A stretch of 64,000 nt of DNA from Selaginella moellendorffii (lineage: Eukaryota > Streptophyta > Lycopodiopsida > Selaginellales > Selaginellaceae), in the NCBI RefSeq assembly GCF_000143415.4, contig NW_003314297.1:1518890-1582889 (forward strand), given 5' to 3'. Of this stretch, positions 21,574 through 33,346 are shown one piece after another. Numbering within the stretch: the stretch's first letter is position 1; every line of letters begins with the position of its first letter. The position numbers were made by a program, and so were the translations under genes. The notes under the pieces are model-generated. The model was given only the letters and a program-made list of their open reading frames with translations, had not been told where the DNA came from and did not search any database.

Positions 21574-23967
21574 ATGGCGCTGCTGCAGAACCTTGGTAGC
21601 TCCCACCTGACGTTGATCTCCTCCTCGAGGAGGAACTGTTCGCGGCGCCAGTGTCGAGGTACTCCAATCGTTTTGTTTGTATTGCCTGGAGTCTCAGCGG
21701 CTTGATTACAGCCGAGACAACAACGGAGCCTCAAACAGATTGGAGGAAAAGGTCGAAACCCATCAAGCCTGGAAGCACGTATCCAGCGAAAGAATTTTGC
21801 AGGTAAAGCTATCAATCTTTTCTAAGAGCTCAATTCACTAAGCTTTTCGCCGTAGTCATTGCGGCTTGTGTGACTCGTATTACATAGCTCATGTGAAGAA
21901 AGCCTGTGCATTTCTCGGGAATGGTATGACTAAAGTCGAGGTGAGCTTTTCTAGTCTTGTTTTGTGTTCCTGTTTTCCTTATTCTATCTATATTCGCAGG
22001 CTATGGAGCCCGAAGTGCATGGGAGAGCACGAGATGTAAAGTCTTTGGACGAGTTATATTTTGGAGTTCATGAAGAGTTACTTTATGCACGAAAGATTGA
22101 GCCTGTCAAAGGTACAGTGACGAAGGCTCAGGTTTTACGTTTTTCCAATCGTGCACATACTTTCAGGAGCCCAATGGACAGGCATTGTTACTGCCATAGC
22201 AATAGAAATGCTCAAAACAAAGCGCGTGGAAGCTGTTATATGTGTTCAGAGGTAGGCTGCTGGTCTTTATAGGACTTCCTGACAGAGGACTTTCTTCAGT
22301 GATCCAGAAGATCGTTTCACACCCCGGCCCGTGCTAGCAAGGTATATTGTCCACCTAGATTCTTGGTATATCTATCTGGTTTCTCAGGACTCCTGAAGAA
22401 ATACTCGCCGCTCGAGGAGTGAAACCGACCTTGTCACCAAATCTAAACACGCTGGCGCTCGTGGAGGTATTGTATTGTCAAAACTTATGATTTGCTTTTT
22501 ACACTTCGCCTGGTAGGCTGCTGGTGTCAAGAAGCTTCTGTTCTGTGGAGTCGGGTGCCAAGTTCAAGGTAATTTCAATCAAGCTATAGATCGTTGCTTG
22601 ATGTTTTGGGGCAGCTTTGAGGGCGGTGGAGAAGTATCTTGGTCTTGAAAAGCTCTACGTGCTTGGTACAAATTGCGGTCAGTAGATGGTCAGTTTTATT
22701 GCTAGTCCCACACAATTATGTGCTAACAAGCAAGAAACCGCAGTGGACAATGGCCCCAGAGAAGGGCTCGATAAGTTTCTACGAGCAGCGAGTGACAGTC
22801 CTCAAACTGTTCTACACTACGAGTTCATGCAAGATTACAAGGTTGTAAACTCGTTTCTAGTTAATTAGACTGACACGTCTAGCCTCTTAGGTTCACCTGA
22901 AACACTTGGATGGTCGTATGGAAGAGGTTGGTGTTCTTGTTCATCTCTCGAGATTGATTTCACTATCATGAACGTTTTCCAGGTTCCTTACTTTTGTTTA
23001 CCAGCTAGTGATCTAACCGATGTGATAGCTCCATCATGCTACAGGTGCTTATTTTCAAATACTTTCATCATGCCAAGGAACTAAGATTTGTCGTTTGTTT
23101 TTGTTTTTGTGCAGCTGCTTCGATTACACCAACGGATTGGCTGTAAGAATTGCAAATTGTTTTCTCAACATACGTTTTGATCTGTGGAATGGTGATTACA
23201 GGATCTCGTGGTGGGCTATATGGGAGTTCCCAAATATCCTGGTGTCAGTATGGTTCAACACCCACAATATGTCACCGTTAGGTAGTGATTTGAACTTATT
23301 TTTACTCGTTTTCTTCTGAGCAAAGTATTGGACGCTTGCAGAAATGAGAGGGGTAGAGAAATGCTGGATCTAGTCAAGCATCTCCTTGAAGTTACACCCA
23401 CTGTTAGCACGGTATGGAATGTTTCATCGCCTCCACACGTTTATTTCGCAATTCCTGTCTGGCCAGGGTGACAGGCGTCCATTTGTAATGGAGACGGTCA
23501 AGGCAGATGACAATGCGAAACTAGGCAAGTTTTCTTTCCTTTTCTTTACATTTTTGTCATGAAAGAGAACCTTTTATTTGTTGCTGTCCTTCGTTGCCAG
23601 GCTTGCAAAAGAGTGCCCCGGCACCTCGATTTGTTGGTAATATTATTGCGTTTCTGCTGAATCTGGTTGGTGTTTGGAGCTCTTTATTTCTTATCGTCTT
23701 GTCTTATAATTGATGCATGACAGATCGGGCCGAAGGGCCTGGAATTTGGACGATACTCTCTTGACTACCACACTATCAGGAATTACCTCTATGTACAGCG
23801 CGCCATGGGGAAATCCAGGTTCGTTTTGCTGTTCAGCATTGCGGATATGACTGTGTTCTTGGCTAACTTTCAGAGCTGAAGCTCACATTCCGTCTTACTC
23901 CAAGGAACTGGTAGAGAAGTACAATGAAGGTGGCGCCATCGATAAACTCTTAAAGCGACAGGTCTAA
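21574..23967 (+). CDS. HCAR: 7-hydroxymethyl chlorophyll a reductase
   Basis: A 19-exon gene for the ferredoxin-dependent, FAD and 4Fe-4S enzyme that reduces 7-hydroxymethyl chlorophyll a to chlorophyll a in the chlorophyll cycle (FrhB-like family). Exons: 21574-21658, 21712-21802, 21856-21940, 22000-22111, 22167-22251, 22300-22341, 22388-22466, 22517-22568, 22615-22677, 22744-22841, 22891-22926, 22983-23044, 23115-23142, 23202-23281, 23342-23411, 23467-23524, 23601-23665, 23724-23818, 23874-23967. A short transit-like N-terminus precedes DWRKRSKPI, YPAKEFC, HCGLCDSYY, GAQWTGIVTAIA, DPEDRFTPRPVL, FCGVGCQVQALR, VLGTNC, HYEFMQDYKVH, PSCYSCFDY and VGYMGVPKY. The Cys residues for the two Fe-S clusters are present. 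Intron 16 starts with GC instead of GT. Plastid location is inferred. Confidence 0.95.
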
Positions 23968-24185
23968 ACTTTCTCTTCTTTGTGTGAGAGATTTTATAAA
24001 ACTTCCGAGTTTGCACTTTCAAATAGACTTTGATTTTTTCCAAGTTCAAGAACTTCAGTCTTTTGCGATTAATCTTCGAATTTCGATGGTTTTAGTTATA
24101 AACTTCATTCAAAGCTCTGGCTGACTTGCTCGTTGCTCTTCTTTCTTTTTGGTTTGTTTTATTGTCCTTGCGTTCGCGACTAGGC

Positions 24186-24400
24186 CGGCCTTGCAGAAAG
24201 AATCCGCCAGCACCTCGATTCGTTGAGAGAAATGATCGCATTTCTCCTCAAATCTGGTTGGTGTGTCTTGGATGCATGCGCTTTCTTTTTCTTCAAGTGC
24301 TCACTTAACGGATGCCTGTCCTGGCATGGCAGAACTGGCCCTACTGTGTAGAGCTCTTTGGTCTTGACTACCAACACTCGATCTAGAGATTTTGGAATCG
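24186..24400 (+). pseudogene. Decayed duplicate of HCAR exons 17-18
   Basis: This stretch repeats HCAR from exon 17 through its intron into exon 18, in order and on the same strand. Matching landmarks are: ccttgcagaaag against cttgcaaaagag, GCACCTCGATT, GTTGGTG at the donor, catggcag against catgacag at the acceptor, and TCTTGACTACCA in exon 18. It has stops and indels and cannot code. Because the intron is copied, it arose by DNA duplication, not by reverse transcription. Confidence 0.75.
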
Positions 24401-25601
24401 TCTCCAAGGCTGCCAAACCTTCAGTACAAATCGAAAGTTTCTAAGTAGTAATATTTTTTTTTATAAATCAGTAGTATCTCTTTTTATCCTGGAAACCCTC
24501 GCGGTTTCATCGTATCTGGCCGCGAAAAGTGTAACAAAAAAAAAGAGGAGCCATTGACGAAAGGCCTCCAGGATAAGGACGTTCTCTCTTTCTTTCTTTT
24601 TTTTCCAGAGGAGTTCAAAGATGGAATACCTTATGTTTATTGTCTCGCCAGCTCTCTGTTGGAACTCGGTCTCCATGTAGACTAGAAAACGACTGGACAA
24701 GACCAAGTCCAAAAGAGGGGGTTTGTAGAATAACATAGGAAAATGTATTCTAGTTGTAAAGTAGAGAAACAGTAAGATTGTAGATCCAATTCCCAGGCGC
24801 CTTACGTAACCTCAACCTCAATCCTTGCCACAAAGCAGAGAAAGTCGAATGAGTGGAACTATATCAGATATGTTGGCAAAAAGAAAAGAGCTTTTACACA
24901 CAGAAAAATTTTAGACAACGAAAGCTACAAGCGACAAGTTGGCGTCCTCTTCCGATGCAACAGCTCGCAATCCCAATCAATCAGGGAAGCACCGATCGAT
25001 CCATACAAGAAAAAAAAAGAAAAACTCAAAAAAGAGAGAGAGAGAGAGAAAAGAAAACAATGTAGGATCACCTTCAAGTTTCAACCCTCGGGACCCCACT
25101 CGAGCGCCGGCGTGGCAGTGTGACGTGGCGCGCACGTGGAGGGCCAGGTCTGGGACGTGGCATGGCAGGTCAGCCTTTTCAGTGGAGACGGGACGGGGTT
25201 TAGAAGATATCGCGCGAGGGTTTTATTTCTTTGTGGTTTTGGATTTTGCGACCAATGTGGACAGACGGCAACAAGCAAGAAGAAGACACGCAAGCGAGCG
25301 CCATTAACTAGTCTCTGGAAAGCTTGTGTAGCGATCGGAGCAGTAGCATCGAGCGCGCGCGCGCGACGAGCGCTTGATTTACTAGCGGCCGCTGGCGAGA
25401 TTTCTCCTCCTCCTCCTCCTCTTACTCGCATTTCTTTCTTTTGTTCTTTCTTCCTGGTGTAGAATCTAGATCTCTCTCGCATTCTCTCGTTCCAGATCCG
25501 CTCCAGCTCTTGACTCGCAGCGAAATCTTCCCCCCTCCCATCAATGCTGCGCTGAAATATCGCGCAAGATCGACCGATTCGTCGCGGCCGGACCCGGATC
25601 C
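24401..25601. promoter_or_regulatory. Upstream region of PADRE gene 1
   Basis: No coding sequence is supported here. Near 25100-25160 the sequence is rich in ACGT cores, including a G-box CACGTG at 25133-25138 and GACGTGGC at about 25154, which could bind bZIP or bHLH factors such as ABA or light regulators (inference). A GA microsatellite is at about 25034-25050 and a long 5' leader runs to 25601. Confidence 0.4.
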
Positions 25602-26432
25602 ATGGGGAATCTCATGTCCTGCGTCCTAATCTGTGGAGCAGTCGAGGTCGTCCACGTCGTCCACTCGGACGGTCATGTGGAGCGGCTCATCCGGCCGCTG
25701 GATTCCTCCAAGGTTCGCAAGAATTCCAGCCACAAGCGCCTCAATTCCTCCTCCTTCTCCGGCTGCTCGCCCCCCCGGGCGGATCTCCTGAAATGCCTCT
25801 CCAATCTCGGCGGCAAGAGCTCCAGCGATGGCGCCGCCGTGGAATCGGAGCCCGGCCGCTCTTATCTTCTCCTCCCGATCACCAATGCCGATGATTCCAG
25901 CGGAGCTTTCCAGTACAAGCGCCTCTCCTCGTTCCAGTTCTACAAATCCGCGTTCCTCTCTCCCAAATCGAGCTCCTCATCCAAATCCCTGGTTGCCGCG
26001 CCGAAGGATAAGAATCAAACTCCCAGCGAGAAGAATGGTAAGACGCGGAGATCTCCCGGCGACGAGCACGACGATCGCAAGCTGCTGCTCAAGGATTCGT
26101 CGCAGCAGCCATTCAAGGTGAGGCAAGAAGGCGGCGTCACCAAGCTCGTCGTCTCCAAGAAATACTTGCAGCAGCTCCTCTCGGAGAGCAACGTGAAGAA
26201 ATCATCATCCTCGTCGTCATCGTCCTCGAAAGATCGTCACGATCATCGCGGCGGCGCTGCCCGTGCCACTCCGACCAATGGATCGTCCTCGTCCACCGCC
26301 CCGGCAGCTCTACCCGGCGCCGCTCCTCCGCGAGTCGGCAGGCCCGGGATCTGGCGCCCGGCGTTAGAGAGCATCTCGGAGGCGGCCGCCGCTGCCGCCG
26401 CGATCGCAGCCCACCATCCCCAAGAACCCTAA
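25602..26432 (+). CDS. PADRE (DUF4228) protein 1
   Basis: A single-exon gene for a 276-residue PADRE-domain protein. The start MGNLMSC is a likely N-myristoylation and palmitoylation signal, so it should be membrane-attached. The conserved N-terminal core is VEVVHVVHSDGHVERLIRP, split by the family into VHVVHSDGHVE and RLIRP. SYLLLPI and EGGVTKLVVSKKYLQQLL follow after Ser-rich disordered parts, and the C-terminal motif is GIWRPALESISE, then Ala-rich. PADRE genes respond to pathogens, abiotic stress and cadmium in angiosperms; the biochemical role is unknown. A close paralogue is at 47217-48152, and both are followed by an NRAMP gene on the same strand. Confidence 0.9.
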   Translation: MGNLMSCVLICGAVEVVHVVHSDGHVERLIRPLDSSKVRKNSSHKRLNSSSFSGCSPPRADLLKCLSNLGGKSSSDGAAVESEPGRSYLLLPITNADDSSGAFQYKRLSSFQFYKSAFLSPKSSSSSKSLVAAPKDKNQTPSEKNGKTRRSPGDEHDDRKLLLKDSSQQPFKVRQEGGVTKLVVSKKYLQQLLSESNVKKSSSSSSSSSKDRHDHRGGAARATPTNGSSSSTAPAALPGAAPPRVGRPGIWRPALESISEAAAAAAAIAAHHPQEP

Positions 26433-27501
26433 AAAACAGAGCATGTGTAAGATAGAACCCTAAAAAGCATAGTCATCCAAAAAGGTAACGAAGAGATAGA
26501 TTCCAGTTGTGGACATGAGGTGTCCCAAATAATCGCAGCAAGATCAGGCCTTGGGTCCCCTTGCTTTTTGATGTGGAAGGCTTGATTCACTCTCTTTTTT
26601 TTCCTGCCTTAAAGCTATGTGAATCATTTTTAGGTGGTGGTGAATATCTTGTGAAGCCAATGTGGTGATCTACTATAGTTGTTCTTCTAGAAGTCAATGA
26701 AGGCCAGTCATCAACCTTGACCATGTTTGACCGTGGAAGCTTTCAAGATCAACGGTCGCGATTTCAAGGCTGGCAAAAGCAGTGGCCTCTCAAGCCCAAT
26801 GCAGAATGCGCCAGTTCTGGGCCTGTGGATTTTTATTCTTTTATCCCGCCACTATCATGGCAAAGAGGTTGAAACATGAATTAATAAGAGTTGCCAGTCC
26901 AAAGACTTGGAAACAAAGAAGTGGAGTTGCCCCAGTTGAGCTCACTACCTGAAGTAGCCTGAGAGGAGAGAATAAAAAAGCTTGGATTGAGTGTAGCGTG
27001 CGCCCATCTTATTTTCTAGTGCCTTGTTTCCTCTTGCCTGATTAAAACCTCTCCCAGGCAACTAGGTGGAGTGCATCTCCCTCAGAAGAACACTAGAAAG
27101 GAAGATCACTGTTTCAATTTGGAGCGGCGGCCCCACGTTATAAATCTTCGTTGTTGTTCAAGGCTTGAATTCAAGCATCAATTTGGGGCTCGACAGTCAA
27201 AGGTATAATCTTGTGATTCCCTTTAACTTTGTGGAGAGAAATCTCGCTTGGCAGATGATTAATTGATTGTGGCCATTGAATTTTCCAACCGGCTTCGAAC
27301 CTTCCCACTTTAAATGATCCCCATTACCCATGCACGGCATTTGCTTGGTTTTTTGTTCTCTTTAGTACAAACAAACGTCCTTTCTCTCTATCAAGAGCAT
27401 CCTCTTGCTGCCCCATTTGCCCTTTAGCTATTTTAGAGGTGTGTTCCGTCGACCAATTTCTTAAAATACGAATCTTCTTGTGTTTCAAAGATTTGGACGC
27501 T
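26433..27501. other. Spacer between PADRE 1 and NRAMP A
   Basis: This holds the 3' flank of PADRE 1 and the promoter of NRAMP A. I see no further gene. Confidence 0.45.
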
Positions 27502-29735
27502 ATGCAAGGCCCAACTTCGCGAGTGGTGAGTGCACCCAGCCCTCAGCCGGATGGGGCGATCAACTCACGCGATAAAAATCTGGACGAGCCAACCAAGTAC
27601 CAAATCGAAGTGGGCGAGGTAATTAAGTTGGCTTCCCAAGTTTCGATCTTAATCGTCCTGGCTTGGTCGCTCTCGCAGAAGAAAGGATGGCGAAAGGCGC
27701 TAGCGTTTCTCGGCCCCGGGTTCTTGGTGTGCATCGCCTACATCGATCCCGGAAACTGTAAGCTCTTGGAGAAAATCTGTGTGGCATGTCTCATGCGAGT
27801 TTTGTTTTTCCAGTCGAGAGCGATCTACAGTCGGGGGCAGAGTACAAATATGAAGTACCACCCAGACGATTGTTGAGAAGATCTCTGAAGTTTTTCTTGT
27901 TCTTGTTTGTGTGGTCAGCTGCTCTGGATCATCCTGGTGGCATCCGTGTCGGCGCTTATCATTCAATCGCTGGCGGCAAACCTGGGAGTTGTCACAGGCA
28001 AACATTTGGCGGAACACTGCAGAACAGAGTACCCCAAGGCCGTCAATTATGTGTTATGGCTGCTCGCGGAGGTTTCCGTGATCGCTGCCGACATTCCCGA
28101 AGGTATAGCCACTCGATCGATTGATTGCTCTCGATCAACGAAAATTTCTAACCATCTCTCTCGGAAAAACCGATCCAGTCATTGGCACTGCATTCGCGCT
28201 CAACATTCTCGTGAAAATCCCCATCTGGATTGGAGTGATTCTCACCGGATTCAGTACCCTGCTGCTGCTGGCCCTCCAGACTTACGGGGTAGGGACGATT
28301 GATTCTTCTCTTACAGTCGGATCTTTTCCCTTTGCATGGCTCATGACAAACGATGACTTTCCAGGTGAGGAAGCTGGAATTCGTGATCACGGGCCTGGTG
28401 ATGACAATGACGGTGTGCTTTTTCGCGGAGCTCGGCTACGCAAAGCCGGATTCCAAGGAGCTGCTCAGGGGAATGTTTGTGCCGCAGCTGCGAGGCAACG
28501 GCGCCACCGCGCTGGCGATCTCTCTGCTGGGAGCGATGATCATGCCCCACAATCTCTACTTGCACTCGGCCATCGTGCTCACCCGCAAGATCTCGCGCAC
28601 GCCCAGGGGATTGAAGGAGGCGTGCCGGTTCTGCTTGTTTGAGAGCGGGTTCGCGCTCTTTTTTGCCTTCCTTATCAACGTCTGTGTCATCTCCGTGAGC
28701 GGCGCCATTTGCTCCAACCCGGGCATCTCCCAGGAGAACAAGGACAAGTGTGACAACTTGGATCTCAACGAGGCATCCTTCTTGCTCCAGGTGATTGAAT
28801 TCGTCCATCCCCATCCACAAAACTTCGCTATAATACTCGTTGATCTTTTCAATCCAGAATGTGCTTGGGAGATTCTCCAAGATTCTTTTTGGAATCGCTC
28901 TGCTTGCTTCCGGTCAGAGCTCCACGATCACCGGAACCTACGCTGGACAATACGTCATGCAGGTGTGACTTGTTCTTGCCAGGATTTCTTACGTTTCTTC
29001 CAATTTAGGGTTTCTTGCACCTCCGGTTCAAGCCATGGATCCGCAACCTCATGACTCGAGCAGTGGCGATCGTCCCGAGTTTGATTGTTGCACTGATTGG
29101 AGGATCAAGAGCGGCTGGAAACCTGATCATTGTGTGCTCGGTAAGGAACCTCGTTTTCAAAGCTTTCAAACATTGTTTAACATTTGGATGCCAACTTTAT
29201 TATGCAGATGATTCTATCGTTTGTCCTGCCGTTTGTCCTCATCCCAATGCTCAAGTTCACGGGAAGTAAAGTGAAAATGGGCCCATATGCAAATTCTTGG
29301 ATAGTAAGTTACAAAATCCCCGCGGAAAATCTTGTCTAATCTCCTCTAATTTTACAGATTACCGTAATCACGTGGGGAATTGGTGGCGGAGTGATGGCCA
29401 TCAACGTGTGGTACCTGAGCTCCTCGTTCACCAAGTGGCTCATTCACGGCTCCATGGTTATGGGAGGAAAGGTGGTGCTCGGCATTTGCGTTTACGCGAC
29501 GATCTTATTGTACATGGCGCTGGTGGCGTACCTCACGCTCCGGATCGACAGGGAGAATACGTACTGCGCCGAGGACGACAAGGAGCCCGTGGACACCACC
29601 ACCGCGCTGGAATTAGGGTTTAAGAGCGTCGAGCAAGCCCAGGCGGAGCAGCAACAGAACCACACTTGCCACGCGCTTCCGCGAGACGATATCGTGGAAT
29701 TGCAATTGCCAAGGAATTCCGCAAGCAGCCGATAA
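27502..29735 (+). CDS. NRAMP metal transporter A
   Basis: A nine-exon gene for a 575-residue NRAMP transporter that moves Mn2+, Fe2+ and similar divalent metals with protons. Exons: 27502-27757, 27814-27854, 27919-28102, 28179-28288, 28365-28790, 28858-28962, 29009-29140, 29208-29303, 29358-29735. The metal-site motif DPGN is in the first membrane helix (AYIDPGN) and MPHN in the sixth ([13 protein letters not shown]). The consensus transport segment reads [19 protein letters not shown]. Sequence such as [17 protein letters not shown] points to the plant NRAMP1/6-like clade. The C-terminal tail ends [10 protein letters not shown], also found in NRAMP B. Which membrane it sits in cannot be read from the sequence. 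AARE begins 112 bp after its stop. Confidence 0.95.

Positions 29736-29736
<1 letters not shown>

Positions 29737-29772
<36 letters not shown>
29737..29772 (+). repeat. (TC)n microsatellite after NRAMP A
   Basis: An uninterrupted CT dinucleotide run of about 34 bp starts right after the stop codon. It lies in the 3' untranslated region of NRAMP A or the promoter of the next gene. Confidence 0.9.
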
Positions 29773-29775
<3 letters not shown>

Positions 29776-29847
29776 TTTGGTGTAACAAACAATCGATCGC
29801 CAAGTTTATAAAGAAAGCGGGTTCATTCTTGTCTAGGGTTTATCTCC

Positions 29848-32800
29848 ATGGAGCTCGCGCCGGCGATTCTGGGATCCAATTCCGCGGCACCGCAGGCTCC
29901 GCAAGATCGCCAGCTCGCGAAGCAGTCGGAGCTCCTCCAGTCATTCTTCGGCATTCCAAGCATCGACAAGGCCTGGGCGAGTCCATCGCCGCGAGGTAAA
30001 TTCTTCTCGACATCTTCAATGCCAAGGATTGGATTGTCATGGAAAGATGCGCAGGGAATGGCTTGGATGTGGTGGTGGCGATGAGCCAGATCGACCTCCC
30101 AGGAAATGCGAAGCGGAATTTCATGTCGCATCTCTACCTTCCCGAGGCGGGGCACGGTCTGGATCCGGCTACGAATTGCCACTGGTCGCCATTCCCGATT
30201 CAACTGACCGGGGCTTCTCTCGTAGTACCATCCCCGTCTGGTAGCAAGGTCTTGGTAGTATGTAACACAGAGCCTGCAAGCAAGGATAGTCCTTGCTCGG
30301 TGAAGCTACAGATATGGGGACCAATGCAGCTTCTAAAGGAAGTCCACGTCCCAAGTAAGCTCCACGGATCCGTCTACACGGATGGATGGTAAGTTCCTTT
30401 CATCTTTTCCTTGCAATCTTAGATTTCCTATTGCTTGACAGGTTTGAAGGTGTTTCATGGAGTCACGACGAGAGATTTATAGCTTATGTTGCCGAGGAAC
30501 CACCTGTTGATCGTCAAGTATTTGGTCAGGCTATGGGCAAGGATGGACAAAAGCAGGAAGGCGAGGCCGGGACTTGGAAAGGCCAAGGTGACTGGGTGGA
30601 GGACTGGGGGGAGTGTTACGCTGGGAAACGCCGGCCTTTGATATACGTCGCTGACACCAACAGGTAGATTACGTTCAAGTGCTTGCGATTTGACTGTTGA
30701 GTGTTCAGTGGCTCTGTGCAGGCTGTCGAGGGGATTCCGCAAGATTTGAGTGCTGGACAGGTTGTATGGGCTCCTTCAAGCAGTGAAGGAACTCAGTACT
30801 TGGTGTTTGTAGCATGGTCATCTTTCGCCGACAATTTCAAAACTCCTAGAAAGCTTGGTATGAAGTATTGCTACAACAGGCCATGCGCGCTCTATGCTAC
30901 TGCAGCTCCTATGTTTGGCAGGTCAGAAAGCTCATTTGTACTCTAAACCGCTAAAGGTTTGTGAGTCACAGTCATTCTTCGGATCGAAGCCCAGGAGCAC
31001 CACTCAAGCTGACAGCAACAATCAGTAGTGCATTTTCACCACGTTTCAGGTTCGTAGCTCATTGATATTTGCAGCTTGTGTTATTTCCTTCGTATGTACA
31101 GTCCAGATGGAGAATTTCTTGTTTTCTTGTCTGCAAAGGCTGCTGTAGATAGTGGCGCCCACTGTGCTACAAACTCTCTGCATTGCGTAAAATGGTCAGG
31201 AGGTGATAGTCTTGGCACTCTTCCACCGGCGAGAGATGTTGTAAGTCATATTGGTCTTTTCGATTGATTGATGAACTCTCTTCTTTAATAGGTACCTGTT
31301 ATTTCTCGACCCGACGCCAAAGGCTTCCCTGGCCTATACTGCTCGACTTTTCTTTCGCATCCATGGCTGTATGACAACCGTACTCTGCTTTTAACGTCAG
31401 CATGGCGAAGTACACAAGTTATAGTCTCTGTGAACCTCGAAAGGTATGCTGGTTTCAATCGATATATTAGCTCATCAGCTTTCGCCATCTGTAGCGGGGA
31501 GGTTTTAAGGTTAACGCCTGAGGATTCAATCAGCTCCTGGAGCCTTCTGTCTGTTTTTAAAAATAATCTTCTGGCCGGTACGTGAGACTCACTCTGATGA
31601 ATGCTGTATTCACAAAGCTTAGTAGTGTGAGCAGTAGCGAGCAATCCAGGGTCTCCTCCGGATTTAAAAATTGCGTACTGCTCTAGTATGGAAAAGATTT
31701 CGGACGCTGCTTTTCAGTGGTCCGATATTCCTACACCCGTAGAACACACGGAAGAGGTGGAGTAGTTACTATTTATAAAATGCATAACTAGCTTCTAGAT
31801 GTACAGGTACAATCTATCTTATCGTCAATCTCGTCGAGGATTTTACAGATCCCTGTTCCCAGTTCAGACGGAAACGAAATTCTTCCACAAGGTTCGCATT
31901 ACCGTTTTGTCTAGAAGACTCTTACACGCCATTGTGGCATGAAGGGGCTAAGGATCCGTTCGAAGCTGTTTTTGTTAGTCCAGGAGAAGTTAAAGAAGGC
32001 TCAGAACCCCCACCACTTGTTTTAGTTCTTCACGGAGGACCTCATTCTGTATCACTGACCGGGTTCTCAAGAAATTATGCGTTTCTCGTAGGACTGGGGT
32101 TCAGTTTACTTCATGTAAACTACAGGTAGGCTTTAAAGTTTTGTTTGCTATAAACCTGAGCGCTATGGCAGGGGATCTTTGGGCTTTGGTGAGGAAGCAC
32201 TTCAGTGCTTGTTAGGCAACATTGGTCGGCGGGTATGACTCTCTTGCTATATCTGACACTTGCCAACTTTTTTCTTATCAGGATGTCAACGACGTACTCA
32301 CGGCACTGGATGTGGTTCTTGCGGAAGGGCTTGCCAAGCCAGACAAAGTCGCCGTTGTGGGTGGTTCGCATGGTGGGTTTTTGACGTCCCATTTAATTGG
32401 ACAGGTAAGGTTTTCATCTCATTCGATTTCATTTGATTTGAGCTTTTCTTGTTTAGGCGCCAGGTCGATTCGTTACTGGAATAGTACGGAATCCCGTGTG
32501 CAACATTTCCTCGATGGTGGGAATAACCGACATACCCGATTGGTGTTATATGGAATCTTATGGAAAAGCTGGTTTGGACTTGTACGATGAAGCACCTTCG
32601 GTGAAGCACTTGGGAGCTTTTTATCAAGCGTCTCCAATAGCACACGTTGACAAGGTGACTTTTTGGTATCGATTTTTTCCTTACAGTAACCATTGCATAA
32701 CAGGTTCAAGTACCAACAATGTTTCTACTTGGTGCACAGGATCGGAGAGTGCCAGTGTCAAACGGTCTCCAGGTACACTACAATATGTTCTATGAAGTAA

Positions 32801-33011
32801 CGTGCTCATACTAAACGCTTCAGTATGCACAAGCACTAAGAGCTCGAGGACTGGAAGTTAAGGTTATTGTCTTTCCAGATGACATTCATGCTATCGATCG
32901 GTATGATATCGATATTCTTTTAAAGTTTCTATAACATATATTACCTGCAGGCCGCAATCAGATTTCGAGAGTTTTGTCAACATTGGAGCTTGGCTAAAGA
33001 GATTCACATAG
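29848..33011 (+). CDS. AARE: Acylamino-acid-releasing enzyme
   Basis: A 17-exon gene for a 791-residue serine peptidase of the prolyl oligopeptidase family (S9C) that frees N-acylated amino acids from peptides and helps clear oxidised proteins. Exons: 29848-29995, 30055-30388, 30442-30663, 30709-30921, 30972-31049, 31102-31240, 31292-31443, 31495-31577, 31635-31756, 31807-31891, 31915-32125, 32172-32232, 32282-32404, 32457-32654, 32704-32772, 32824-32900, 32951-33011. The N-terminal beta-propeller includes ITGASLVVPSPSGSK-like and KGQGDWVEDWGE segments. The hydrolase domain has LVLHGGPHS, the nucleophile GGSHGG, the Asp in LLGAQDRRVP and the His in DDIHAID. The proposed intron 10 is only about 23 nt (31892-31914), so that junction may be drawn wrongly. 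Cytosol or plastid location is not decided by the sequence. Confidence 0.92.
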
Positions 33012-33346
33012 AGGCTGGCAGCTTTCAGTTCGAAAACTTATAAAAGAACCATGTCTCAACCCAAGCTGCGGCAGCATGGCTTTGTCAGATTCAAGCTGAT
33101 ATGCCGCTAGTTCTCTAATTTGAACACTGTCATCGATCACCTATAATTACACCACTACACATATAGGGTGTAAACTCGAGCTAAGACCCATAGTGAAGCA
33201 GCAACTGGTGCTTGTCCTGTGGGACGGGGTGTTGTCCGGAAACGCTCCGGGGCTCCGGTGAAAGCAAGAAACCATAATTGTTAATTAGTTGGAGCAATAA
33301 TTCCTCAAAATAAGTGAATTTTCTTTAAAAGGCGTCACAGTTCAAA
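33012..33346. other. Converging 3' flanks
   Basis: The 3' flank of AARE meets the end of the disrupted minus-strand gene. Nothing else is visible. Confidence 0.5.

Noticed and set aside
27502-27757. NRAMP A exon 1 read-through giving CKLLEKICV
   Set aside because: Reading past DPGN leaves the conserved family sequence; splicing at 27757 to 27814 restores [14 protein letters not shown].
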